A DNA stretch of 64,000 nt. Origin: an uncultured Oxalobacter sp. (GTDB lineage: Bacteria; Pseudomonadota; Gammaproteobacteria; Burkholderiales; Burkholderiaceae_D). The notes beneath the pieces are model-generated. The model saw only the letters and a program-made list of their open reading frames with translations. It was not told where the DNA came from and made no database searches. The number at the start of each line of letters is the position of its first letter. Positions within the stretch are counted from its first letter, which is position 1. Shown here in pieces: positions 17,869 through 25,790 of the stretch. The stretch is taken from positions 129,841 through 193,840 of the forward strand of contig CAKQWF010000004.1 in assembly GCA_934277985.1 (NCBI GenBank). The letters run 5' to 3'. Both the position numbers and the translations under genes were made by a program.

Positions 17869-18175
17869 TTTAAAACAGATATAACACCACTACTTATTAA
17901 CCAATGATACACATGCAAGCCAATTACACTTTGATACATTTTAAACAATGCAATAATAAATAACAGTCACCATTTTCTCTATAAATGCGGTTTTATTTTT
18001 ACATATCTAAAGGCATTTTGATATATCGCATAATACTCTCAGTATCACATACCATAAAAAACCGAAGCCCTCTTGCGAGGGCTTCGGCCAACAGGCGGAA
18101 TGGGGGATCAATCCCATTCAACAGGAGGGAAGGATAAGGGAAGGCCTGAACCCTCCTTCTGTTGTCAAACGGTTA
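17869..18175. other. Gap between the cassette and the porin
   Basis: This is AT-rich tail of the islet to about 18050, then the porin terminator and ordinary DNA. I see no gene, no integrase remnant and no repeat of the ssrA 3' end. Confidence 0.6.
18051..18087 (-). terminator. Intrinsic terminator of the porin gene
   Basis: CCGAAGCCCTC (18062-18072) pairs with GAGGGCTTCGG (18077-18087) around a TTGC tetraloop. On the reverse strand six T residues follow, a strong terminator for the porin transcript. Confidence 0.9.
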
Positions 18176-19318
18176 TCAGAACTTGTGGGTGATACCGACC
18201 TGAACACCGTAGGTACCGTCGTCAGTGTCGCCATACAGACGTGCAGTTTCTTCATCGTCGTAGTCGGTATAAGCAACGTTACCGTAGATAGCAGTACGTT
18301 TGGACAAGTCATAGGTATAACCGATAGCATACTTATAGATGTCCTTGTCGCTGATATGGACACCACCGCTGGCTTCGACTTCCATCCACTGTGCGGAAGC
18401 ATTCAGGCGACCCGGGCCGAGTTTCCATTCCAGACCCAACAACCATTGTTTTTCCTTGATTTCGTCGATACCCAAATCTGCAACAGCCTGTCCATACTCG
18501 CTCTGGACCCACTTGCCGAAATCACTGCCATTATCATTCCAGTTGGAACGTTCACCGTTAGCCCAACCTTTGTCCTTGGTCTGTTGATACAGCAATTCGA
18601 CCTTGGCATCACCGAAGCGATAAGCAGCACCCAAGTTCCATACGGAAGAATCCTTGGAATCTGCCAGACGGCTCCAGTTACCAACCAATGCGATAGGACC
18701 ATTGTCGTAGCCGAGCATGATGCCGTAACCATCGTTGTCGGCACCTGCATTCTTGACGTCGGTCATCGGAGACGTGCCGTTGGCAGCGGTACTACCATCA
18801 ATGGATTCACTATCGGTATTACCACCCAGCGAGTAGCTGGCACCAAAGTGGAAGCCGCTCCAGTTCGGGCTGTCATAGCGGATGGTATTGCTGATACGCG
18901 GAGAACGCTGATTACCTTCCAGCATAGCGCCAACGCCGTACTGATAGAACGGGTCAAATTTACGGATGGTTTCGGTCGTCAGTTCGTTGACACGACCCAG
19001 ACGAACGGCACCCCAAGTGTCACTCTTCAGACCGACGTTTGCAGCACCATCATAACCCGGTTTGGTGTAGCCCTTTTCAACACCGTTGTTCAGGTCGAAA
19101 CGTCTTTCCAGTTCGAAGGTGGCTTTCACACCGGAACCGAGGTCTTCAACGCCGCGAAAACCCAGACGGTTGTTGACGTTTTCACCCATTTCTACGTCCT
19201 GGCCGGATTTCTTGATGAAACCGGTATCGACAATACCGTAGATGGTAACGTTGGATTGTGCATGTGCTACGCCGGCAGCGGCACCCAAGACGGCCAAAGC
19301 GATAAGCGTTTTTTTCAT
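18176..19318 (-). CDS. General porin, Burkholderiales OmpC-like (Porin_4) family
   Basis: An outer-membrane trimeric porin of 380 residues. The start at 19318 gives a clear signal peptide, MKKTLIALAVLGAAAGVAHA, cleaved before QSNVTIYG. The mature part begins with the usual first strand TIYGIVDTGF and holds the conserved NNRLGFRGVEDLGSG. It ends GVQVGITHKF, with the terminal Phe recognised by the BAM machinery. The frame stays open upstream through a tetranucleotide repeat to a TTG at 19483, but that extension would bury the signal peptide and is rejected. The repeat, 69 bases before the ATG, suggests expression is phase-variable. Single gene with strong terminator. Confidence 0.94.
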   Translation of the reverse strand: MKKTLIALAVLGAAAGVAHAQSNVTIYGIVDTGFIKKSGQDVEMGENVNNRLGFRGVEDLGSGVKATFELERRFDLNNGVEKGYTKPGYDGAANVGLKSDTWGAVRLGRVNELTTETIRKFDPFYQYGVGAMLEGNQRSPRISNTIRYDSPNWSGFHFGASYSLGGNTDSESIDGSTAANGTSPMTDVKNAGADNDGYGIMLGYDNGPIALVGNWSRLADSKDSSVWNLGAAYRFGDAKVELLYQQTKDKGWANGERSNWNDNGSDFGKWVQSEYGQAVADLGIDEIKEKQWLLGLEWKLGPGRLNASAQWMEVEASGGVHISDKDIYKYAIGYTYDLSKRTAIYGNVAYTDYDDEETARLYGDTDDGTYGVQVGITHKF

Positions 19319-19652
19319 TTTATTCTGCCCTTTTAAATTAAAAAAAAGTGAAGAATCCCTGCGGGAGTCATTGACAGAATAGCGACAGGTAGGTAGGTAG
19401 GTAGGTAGGTAGGTAGGTAGGTAGGTAGGTAGGTAGGTAGGTAGGTAGGTAGGTAGCCTGTTTGAATTTCGTTCGCTATTCAAGTTTTTTTGTATCTTAA
19501 ACGCAACAAAAACGCTGTTTTTTTGATTTTTTTTGAAGCTTTATTTGTGCATTTGTGTCTGTTTCTTCCGAAAAGACATTGCGATTTTCCGTGCTAATTC
19601 CTACATAAAGACGGGCGGTTTTACCTGCCTGCGAACCGCCCGAAAGATATCG
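19319..19652. other. Porin leader and promoter region
   Basis: It contains the tetranucleotide tract (19387-19456), T-rich runs at 19485-19545 and no credible gene. The porin promoter must lie here, but no convincing sigma-70 pair stands out. Candidates on the reverse strand are TTGCGT with TTGAAT 17 bases on. Confidence 0.5.
19387..19456. repeat. Tetranucleotide microsatellite (AGGT)17.5 upstream of the porin
   Basis: Seventy uninterrupted bases are a perfect AGGT repeat (17.5 units; ACCT on the porin strand). It begins 69 bases upstream of the porin ATG. Perfect tetranucleotide tracts of this length are rare in bacterial genomes outside contingency loci, and they change length by slipped-strand mispairing. 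Confidence 0.97.
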
Positions 19653-20321
19653 TCAGCGGCTTGCGCCGTACCGGTCGCGATATGCCTTGACGGCATTTTT
19701 GTAGCGTTCCAGCTCTTCGGTCGTGCCTGCTTTTTCGAGATAGCCGAGCAAGTCGTCGAGATTGGCAATCGACAGAACGGGCATACCGTGGGCTTTCTGA
19801 ACTTCCTGAACGGCGGACAGTTCCGACAGGGCATTGTCCTTGCCGGAGCGTTCCATGCGGTCCAGCGCGATCAGCACCACGCCCGGCGTGGCGCCTGCCT
19901 GACGGATGATGCCGACCGATTCGTTGACGGACGTACCGGCGGAAATCACGTCGTCGATGATGACGACCTTTCCTTTAAGCGGTGCACCGACGATGACGCC
20001 GCCTTCGCCATGGTCCTTGGCTTCCTTGCGGTTGTAGGCGAACGGCACGTTCCGCCCTTTCGCTGCCAGCGAGACGGCGACTGCCGCGACCAGCGGAATC
20101 CCCTTGTATGCGGGGCCGAACAGCATATCGAACGACACACCCGATTGCAGCAGGGTATCGGCATAGTAATCGGCCAGACGACCCAGCGACTGTCCGTCAT
20201 TGAACAGACCGGCATTGAAAAAATAGGGGGATGTCCTGCCGGCTTTCGTCACGAATTCACCGAAACGCAATACACCGCAATCGACGGCAAAACGGATGAA
20301 TTCTTCTCTTAATGCACTCAC
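19653..20321 (-). CDS. pyrE: Orotate phosphoribosyltransferase
   Basis: PyrE joins orotate to PRPP to give OMP in pyrimidine synthesis. The chosen start is the GTG at 20321, which has GAGG seven bases upstream and gives 222 residues; a TTG five codons earlier has no such site. Family segments are KAGRTSPYFFNAGLF, GPAYKGIPL, and the PRPP loop VVIIDDVISAGTSV. The catalytic-loop Lys lies in YNRKEAKDHGEGG. It is a lone gene, divergent from xth, and uses the PRPP made by prs. Confidence 0.95.
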   Translation of the reverse strand: MSALREEFIRFAVDCGVLRFGEFVTKAGRTSPYFFNAGLFNDGQSLGRLADYYADTLLQSGVSFDMLFGPAYKGIPLVAAVAVSLAAKGRNVPFAYNRKEAKDHGEGGVIVGAPLKGKVVIIDDVISAGTSVNESVGIIRQAGATPGVVLIALDRMERSGKDNALSELSAVQEVQKAHGMPVLSIANLDDLLGYLEKAGTTEELERYKNAVKAYRDRYGASR

Positions 20322-20437
20322 TTTCAGACCTCGCAACAGAATGGGAATGCCGTATTGTAACGTGCCGTCCCGATAACCGGTAGCCGGAGCGAACTTGCGC
20401 TTTCGGGTATGATAGGTTCTTTTACCGGAAGAAAACG

Positions 20438-21223
20438 ATGCTCTCCATTACGACCGCCAATCTCAACGGTATCCGTTCCGCAGCCAGAAAAGGGTTTCTG
20501 GACTGGATGACCGGCCCCTCCAACTCAGACCTTGTCTGCGTACAGGAACTCAAGGCACAGTCCGGCGATATGTCGCCCGCACTTTCCGGGCCGGACGGTT
20601 TTCATGGTTATTTCGACCATGCCGTCCAGAAGGGCTATTCGGGTACTGGGATTTACAGCCGTATCGAACCGTTACATGTCGTTCATGGTTTCGGCAGTGA
20701 GGAATTCGATGCCGAAGGACGTTACCTCCAATGCGATTTCCGGGATTTCAGCCTGATTTCCCTGTATGCGCCGTCCGGTTCATCCTCTCCGGAACGTCAG
20801 GAAGCCAAATTCCGTTTCATGGATCGGTTTTTTTTGCATCTTGAAAAACTGATGGCAAGCGGCAGGGAATATGTCATCTGCGGCGACTGGAATATCGCGC
20901 ATCGTGAAATCGACCTGAAAAACTGGCGAAGCAACCAGAAAAATTCCGGTTTCCTGCCGGAAGAACGGGCATGGCTGTCGCGTGTTTTCGATGAACTGGG
21001 CTGGGTAGATGTGTACCGGAAGCTGCATCCCGATACGACAGGAGAATCCTATACCTGGTGGAGCAACCGGGGACAGGCATGGCAGAACAATACAGGATGG
21101 CGTATCGATTACCAGATCGCCACACCGGGCATGGCCGGCAAGGCGGTTTCCGCGGAAATTTACAGGGAAACGCGGTTTTCAGACCACGCTCCCCTGACGA
21201 TCCGTTACGACCTGACGGTCTGA
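20438..21223 (+). CDS. xth: Exodeoxyribonuclease III / AP endonuclease (ExoA-like)
   Basis: A base-excision-repair nuclease that cuts at abasic sites and trims 3' ends. It has 261 residues with the exonuclease-endonuclease-phosphatase fold: metal-binding NLNGIRSA (about 8-15), Glu in VQELKAQ (about 35-41), GDWNIAHREIDLKNW in the centre, and the catalytic His in SDHAPLTI at the end. Its stop codon (21221-21223) directly abuts that of the converging trpB, with no visible terminator between them. Confidence 0.95.
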   Translation: MLSITTANLNGIRSAARKGFLDWMTGPSNSDLVCVQELKAQSGDMSPALSGPDGFHGYFDHAVQKGYSGTGIYSRIEPLHVVHGFGSEEFDAEGRYLQCDFRDFSLISLYAPSGSSSPERQEAKFRFMDRFFLHLEKLMASGREYVICGDWNIAHREIDLKNWRSNQKNSGFLPEERAWLSRVFDELGWVDVYRKLHPDTTGESYTWWSNRGQAWQNNTGWRIDYQIATPGMAGKAVSAEIYRETRFSDHAPLTIRYDLTV

Positions 21224-22426
21224 TCAGTTGATGCCGAGATAGTTGGCGATGAAATCGGCATCCTTGTCGCCACGGCCGGACAGGTTGACCAGAATGGTCT
21301 TGTCCGGTCCCAGTTCTTTCGCGATCTTCATGGCGTAGGCGACGGCATGGGCGCTTTCCAGTGCCGGAATGATGCCTTCGATACGCGACAGCGTCAGGAA
21401 TGCGTCCAGACATTCCTTGTCGGTAATGGCTTCGTATTTGACCCGGCCGATATCCTTGAGATAGCAGTGTTGCGGTCCGACGCCCGGATAATCCAGACCG
21501 GACGCAATGGAATAGACCGGCAACAGTTCGCCCTTGTCATCCTGCAAGGTATAGCACTTGAAGCCGTGCAGCGTTCCCTTTTTGCCCAGACTGAGCGTCG
21601 CGGCATTGTCCGGCGTATCCAGTCCCTTGCCAGCCGGTTCCACACCGACCAGTTCCACCGATTCATCCGGCAAAAATTCCGTAAAGATGCCGATGGCGTT
21701 CGAGCCGCCACCCACGCAGGCGGTCACGACGTCAGGCAATTTCTTTTCACGCGCCAGAAATTGCGCTCTGGCTTCTTTTCCGACGATGCTCTGGAAATCA
21801 CGCACCATTTTCGGGAACGGATGCGGACCGACGACAGAACCGATGGCGTACAGGAAATTTTTCGGGTCTTTCAGGTATTCTTCAAATGCGCTGTCGACAG
21901 CATCCTTGAGCGTCTTGCCGCCGCGCGTGACGGAAATCAGGTTGCATCCCAGAATTTTCATCTTGGTGACGTTGGGATGTTCTTTCTTGATGTCGATTTC
22001 CCCCATATGGATTTCACAGGGAATGCCGACCAGCGCGCAAGCCGTCGCCAGTGCGACGCCATGCTGGCCTGCACCGGTTTCCGCCAACACCTTGGTCTTG
22101 CCCATGTATTTGGCCAGAAGTGCCTGACCGAGACAGTGGTTGATCTTGTGCGCGCCGGTATGGTTGAGATCTTCGCGTTTCAGAAAAATGCGTGCGCCGC
22201 CCAGACGTTCCGACAGACGTTTGGCATAGAAAATCGGGCTGGGACGGCCGACGAAATCCGCATACAGTTCCTGCAATTCGTCCTGAAACGCTTTTGTCTT
22301 GCTGACTTCTTCATACGCGGTGGCGATTTCATCCATGACCGCTTTCAATTCAGGCGAAACGATCTGTCCGCCATACTCGCCGAAATACCCGTCCTTGTCG
22401 GGCATTTCCAGAAACTGCTGCGCCAT
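21224..22426 (-). CDS. trpB: Tryptophan synthase beta chain, stand-alone
   Basis: TrpB condenses indole with serine using PLP. From the ATG at 22426, preceded by GGGAG, the protein has 400 residues; a Met four codons earlier overlaps that Shine-Dalgarno and is less likely. PLP Lys94 lies in HTGAHKINH, with [10 protein letters not shown] and the phosphate-binding GGGSNAIG. All catalytic features are kept. No trpA, trpF or other trp gene is nearby, whereas betaproteobacteria usually have trpF-trpB-trpA. The sequence between 95 and 150 ([26 protein letters not shown]) differs from the usual betaproteobacterial TrpB as I know it, so this may be a second or acquired copy. Confidence 0.9.
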   Translation of the reverse strand: MAQQFLEMPDKDGYFGEYGGQIVSPELKAVMDEIATAYEEVSKTKAFQDELQELYADFVGRPSPIFYAKRLSERLGGARIFLKREDLNHTGAHKINHCLGQALLAKYMGKTKVLAETGAGQHGVALATACALVGIPCEIHMGEIDIKKEHPNVTKMKILGCNLISVTRGGKTLKDAVDSAFEEYLKDPKNFLYAIGSVVGPHPFPKMVRDFQSIVGKEARAQFLAREKKLPDVVTACVGGGSNAIGIFTEFLPDESVELVGVEPAGKGLDTPDNAATLSLGKKGTLHGFKCYTLQDDKGELLPVYSIASGLDYPGVGPQHCYLKDIGRVKYEAITDKECLDAFLTLSRIEGIIPALESAHAVAYAMKIAKELGPDKTILVNLSGRGDKDADFIANYLGIN

Positions 22427-22569
22427 ACTTTCTCCCATTTGCTGCCTGTCCGCCCGTCATGGCCATTTTGCGAACCGGACAGGATATGATTGCCGATCAC
22501 CCGAAGGCGAATTCTTCCAAAGACGAAAATTTTACACTCAACCGGGCAAATTTTCCGGTATTTGCGGAT

Positions 22570-23808
22570 TTATTCCTGTTTTTTGCCCCATGGCGCGACT
22601 TTCGGCAGCAACATCATGCCGGGCAACGCCAGAACGAAACACAGGTTGAAAAACATGAACCAACCGGTCACATCGACAATATAACCGGCGGATGCATTGA
22701 TGAATGTCCGCGGCACCGCCGCCAGACTGGTGAACAGTGCGAACTGCGTGGCGGTATAGCGTTCATCGGTCGTTTTCGCGATATAGGCGACGAAAGCCGC
22801 CGTCCCCAACCCGACGCCGAACGCCTCGAAACCGATGACGAATGCCAGCAGCAAGGGATCGGCGCCATCCAGCGCCAGCCATGAAAATCCCAGAATCGCC
22901 AGCGCCTGCACGGCGCCGAACACCCATAACGCCCGGTTGATACCCAACCCGATAATCCAGATACCGCCCAGAAGGCCACCGATGAGGCTGGCCCAGAAAC
23001 CGGTCGTCTTGGCGATAATGCCGATCTGTGTCATGGTAAATCCGAGATCGAGATAAAACTTCGTCGCCAGTGCCGTCGCCAGACTGTCGCCGAGCTTGTA
23101 GAGAAAAATGAAGGTCAAAATCAGCAACGCGCTTTTCCATCCGGCACGACCGATAAATTCGGTAAATGGCAAAATCACCGCCTCACGGATGGTTTTGGGC
23201 GGTGCGCCATGAATGGCCGGTTCACGAATAACCAGCGTACAGAGCAACCCGGGCAACATGAATGCGGCGGTTATCCAGAACACGGATTCCCAGCGCATCA
23301 TATCGGCGAGAATCAGCGACAGTGCGCCGGGTACCATACCCGACACACGATAGGCGTTGACGTGGATGGCGCTACCAAGCCCCTGTTCCTCGTCAGGCAG
23401 GAATTCACGCCTGAAGGCATCGATGACGATATCCTGACTGGCGGACAAAAAGGCGATCAGTACCGTCAGCAAGCCGACGGCCCAAAGCTGCGTTTTCGGA
23501 TCGAGCATCCCCAGCACACCGATCGAGACGAACAGACCGACCTGTGTCAGCGCCATCCATCCACGACGACGTCCCAGCCAGCGGAACGAAAACCGGTCCA
23601 TCAGCGGTGACCAGAGGAACTTCCAGGTATAGGGAAACATGACCAGCGCGAACAGTCCCAGCGACTGAACGTCAAGTCCCGATTTGGTCAGCCATGCCTG
23701 CAAAAGCGTCAGCAGGATGAACAGTGGCAATCCCGATGAAAAGCCCAGAAAAACACAGATCAGCAAACGCGGATCCAGTGCGGCTTTCCATTTTCCTGAA
23801 AGGGCCAT
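22570..23808 (-). CDS. ampG: AmpG family muropeptide MFS transporter
   Basis: An inner-membrane permease that imports anhydro-muropeptides for cell-wall recycling. It has 412 residues and about 12 hydrophobic segments. AmpG marks are SSGLPLFILLTLLQAW near the N-terminus, FPYTWKFLWSPLMDR, the positively charged loop LGRRRGW, and SASQDIVIDAFRREFL. Its ATG shares one base with the metW stop codon (TAATG), so it is translationally coupled to the metX-metW operon, an unusual partnership. It should therefore be under SAM-II riboswitch control. Confidence 0.92.
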   Translation of the reverse strand: MALSGKWKAALDPRLLICVFLGFSSGLPLFILLTLLQAWLTKSGLDVQSLGLFALVMFPYTWKFLWSPLMDRFSFRWLGRRRGWMALTQVGLFVSIGVLGMLDPKTQLWAVGLLTVLIAFLSASQDIVIDAFRREFLPDEEQGLGSAIHVNAYRVSGMVPGALSLILADMMRWESVFWITAAFMLPGLLCTLVIREPAIHGAPPKTIREAVILPFTEFIGRAGWKSALLILTFIFLYKLGDSLATALATKFYLDLGFTMTQIGIIAKTTGFWASLIGGLLGGIWIIGLGINRALWVFGAVQALAILGFSWLALDGADPLLLAFVIGFEAFGVGLGTAAFVAYIAKTTDERYTATQFALFTSLAAVPRTFINASAGYIVDVTGWFMFFNLCFVLALPGMMLLPKVAPWGKKQE

Positions 23809-24425
23809 TATGCGTTGACCATATTTTTTTTCTGCAACCTGAAAATCGCCAGACTGCCGCGCCAGTTACGCGCCATGGTGACCGGTTTGCCTTCGTGCAA
23901 CGCCACGCAATCAATGACCTTCAGACCGACCAGATCGGCCAGATTCTCGAAATCCCGGATAGTGGCGCAACGCAAATTGGGGGTATCGTACCATTCGAAA
24001 GGCAACTCGGACGACACTGGCATATGCCCGCCCATCAGGGCGAAACGATGGGGCCAGTAAGCGAAATTCGGAAAAGAGACAATGGCTTCGTTGCCGACAC
24101 GGACGATTTCACGCAACAGGGTTTCCACATTCTTCATCATTTGCAATGCCGACAGACACAGCACCGTATCGAAAGAATCATTCTTGAAATATGAAAGCCC
24201 CTTTTCCAGATCGTGCTGGATGACGCTGACACCGCGCCGGATACACCCGGGTATTTTCAGATCGTCGATTTCGACACCGTAACCGGTGCAACCTTTCGTT
24301 TTCTGGAGATATTCCAGCAAGGCACCGTCTCCGCAGCCGAGATCGAGCACATGGGCACCGTTTTCCACCCAGTTCGAGATAAACGCCAGATCCGCGCGCA
24401 GTTTTTTCAGTTTAGGCACGTTCAT
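23808..24425 (-). CDS. metW: Methionine biosynthesis protein MetW
   Basis: MetW is a class I SAM-methyltransferase-fold partner of MetX, required in several proteobacteria for efficient homoserine acylation. The 205-residue protein begins with [32 protein letters not shown], here spanning residues 9-40, with the glycine-rich motif I at LDLGCGDG. It continues with [10 protein letters not shown] and [12 protein letters not shown]. It overlaps metX by four bases (ATGA) and ampG by one. Confidence 0.94.
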   Translation of the reverse strand: MNVPKLKKLRADLAFISNWVENGAHVLDLGCGDGALLEYLQKTKGCTGYGVEIDDLKIPGCIRRGVSVIQHDLEKGLSYFKNDSFDTVLCLSALQMMKNVETLLREIVRVGNEAIVSFPNFAYWPHRFALMGGHMPVSSELPFEWYDTPNLRCATIRDFENLADLVGLKVIDCVALHEGKPVTMARNWRGSLAIFRLQKKNMVNA

Positions 24426-25564
24426 GACTGCTCATCCTTTCCGATTTCCTGCCAGATACGTTCGTAATAGGCACGAACCACTTCATGGTAACGCTCGTCA
24501 TTGAGCAAAAAGGCATCATGTCCATGCGGTGCATCGATTTCGGCATAAGTCACCTGCCGTTCGTTGCTGACAAGTGAACGGACGATCGCGCGGCTGCATT
24601 CCGGCGAAAAGCGCCAGTCGGTCGTAAAGGAAACCAGCAGGTATTTGGCGCGCGTACAGGCAAGCGCCTTGTCCAGATCACCGCCATATGCCGCCGCAGG
24701 GTCGAAGTAATCCAGCGCACGGGTAATCAGCAAATACGTATTGGCATCGAAATACGCCGAAAATTTCTCGCCCTGATAATGCAGGTAGGACTCGATCTCG
24801 AATTCGACACCATAGCCGAACTTGTATTCACCAGAGCGCAATTCGCGCCCGAATTTTTCGGACATATCGTCGTTGGACAAATACGTGATATGACCGATCA
24901 TACGGGCCACGCGCAGACCGTTTTTCGGCACGACGCCATGCGCGTAAAAGTCGCCGCCATGAAAGTCCGGATCGGACAAAATGGCTTGCCGTGCCACATC
25001 GTTGAAAGCGATGTTCTGCGCCGAGAGTTTGGCCGTCGACGCGATGACGACGGCATGCCGGACCCGGTCGGGATATTGCATGCTCCATGCCAGCGCCTGC
25101 ATGCCGCCGAGCGAACCGCCCATCACGGCAGCGAATTGCGTAATACCCAGCTTGTCTGCCAGACGCGCCTGTGCATTGACCCAGTCCTCGACGGTCAGCA
25201 CGGGAAAATCCGCACCGTAAGGCTTTCCGGTTTCCGGATTGATGTTCATCGGCCCCGTCGAACCGAAACAGGACCCCAGATTGTTGACACCAATCACAAA
25301 GAAACGGTTGGTATCGACGGCCTTGCCGGGACCGACCATATTGTCCCACCACCCCGTATTGCGCGGATCATCGGCATATACACCGGCTACATGATGCGAT
25401 GCATTGAGCGCATGGCAAATCAATACGGCATTGGAACGATCCGCATTCAGCTCGCCATACGTTTCGTAAACCAGCGTGTAATCGGCAATACTGGCGCCAC
25501 TTTGCAAAACCAGCGGTTCCGCAAAGTGCATCGAAGAAGGTGAAACGATTCCAACTGATGTCAT
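24422..25564 (-). CDS. metX: Homoserine O-acyltransferase MetX
   Basis: MetX acylates homoserine (acetyl or succinyl donor), the first committed step of methionine synthesis. It has 380 residues of alpha/beta-hydrolase fold: nucleophile elbow GGSLGG with catalytic Ser151, the oxyanion and substrate segments SHHVAG and GSCFGSTGP, the Asp in TTDWRFSP, and the His in PHGHDAFLL. Acetyl versus succinyl specificity is not decided here. It heads the metX-metW-ampG operon, whose leader carries a promoter, a SAM-II riboswitch and a terminator, so SAM should shut it off. Confidence 0.95.
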   Translation of the reverse strand: MTSVGIVSPSSMHFAEPLVLQSGASIADYTLVYETYGELNADRSNAVLICHALNASHHVAGVYADDPRNTGWWDNMVGPGKAVDTNRFFVIGVNNLGSCFGSTGPMNINPETGKPYGADFPVLTVEDWVNAQARLADKLGITQFAAVMGGSLGGMQALAWSMQYPDRVRHAVVIASTAKLSAQNIAFNDVARQAILSDPDFHGGDFYAHGVVPKNGLRVARMIGHITYLSNDDMSEKFGRELRSGEYKFGYGVEFEIESYLHYQGEKFSAYFDANTYLLITRALDYFDPAAAYGGDLDKALACTRAKYLLVSFTTDWRFSPECSRAIVRSLVSNERQVTYAEIDAPHGHDAFLLNDERYHEVVRAYYERIWQEIGKDEQS

Positions 25565-25624
25565 GAAATATTCTGTCTTGCCGTACCGTTCATTTCCATG
25601 ACCGGTACGTTCTGGAAATCATCA

Positions 25625-25660
25625 TAAAAAAATGCCCGACAGCAATCAGCCAATCGGGCT
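25625..25660 (-). terminator. Riboswitch-controlled intrinsic terminator before metX
   Basis: On the reverse strand GCCCGA (25659-25654) pairs with TCGGGC (25639-25634) and is followed by seven T residues. It lies just after the SAM-II aptamer and about 60 bases before the metX ATG, the position of an expression platform. Confidence 0.8.
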
Positions 25661-25670
25661 TGTCATTCAA

Positions 25671-25740
25671 GCTCGCTTTAGCCGTATTTGTTCAGGATAC
25701 CCCGGCGCCCGCAAGCTGTCTTGTTCAAATCGGCGCCATG
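25671..25740 (-). promoter_or_regulatory. SAM-II riboswitch
   Basis: Reading the reverse strand from 25737, the conserved SAM-II (SAM-alpha) blocks occur in order and spacing: P1 strand GGCGCC, GATTTG, GCTTGC, the returning P1 strand GGCGCC, then AACAAA and GCTAAA of the pseudoknot tail. The class is known mostly from alphaproteobacteria upstream of metA, metX and metC. The aptamer starts about two bases after the predicted transcription start, and a terminator follows. Binding of SAM is expected to turn metX-metW-ampG off. Confidence 0.85.
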
Positions 25741-25745
25741 CCGCT

Positions 25746-25774
25746 AGCATAACGAAGTCGCCAGAACACGTCAA
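25746..25774 (-). promoter_or_regulatory. Sigma-70 promoter of metX-metW-ampG
   Basis: On the reverse strand TTGACG (25774-25769) and TATGCT (25751-25746) are 17 bases apart. Transcription would start near 25739, at the 5' edge of the riboswitch. The promoter lies 17 bases beyond the ptsI stop codon. Confidence 0.75.
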
Positions 25775-25790
25775 ACCGCCCTGTCCGCCA

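Larger units (their letters stand above)
14469..18050. other. AT-rich islet inserted next to ssrA (candidate defence cassette)
   Basis: Base composition changes abruptly after the ssrA CCA and returns to normal at the porin terminator near 18050. By hand count, line 15061-15120 has 20 G or C in 60 bases, while line 12961-13020 inside prfC has 32 in 60. The islet holds three forward genes packed end to end and nothing else recognisable. I found no integrase, transposase or second copy of the ssrA 3' end at the far boundary, so the mode of entry is unproven. The AT-rich leader (14469-14661) contains a possible TTGAAA-N17-TAATAA promoter, although such hexamers are common in AT-rich DNA. Confidence 0.65.

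Noticed and set aside
17869..18175. attR copy of the ssrA 3' end marking the islet boundary
   Set aside because: No match longer than a few bases to the tmRNA 3' end was found by eye.
18185..19336. A 383-codon forward frame opposite the porin
   Set aside because: Unrelated to any family; the porin has a signal peptide, barrel start and terminal Phe.
19387..19456. CRISPR array
   Set aside because: The repeat unit is four bases with no spacers; it is a microsatellite.
19319..19483. Porin N-terminal extension through the repeat (Pro-Thr-Tyr-Leu units)
   Set aside because: Its only start is TTG without a clear ribosome site, and it would place the signal peptide internally. Kept only as a hypothesis in the findings.
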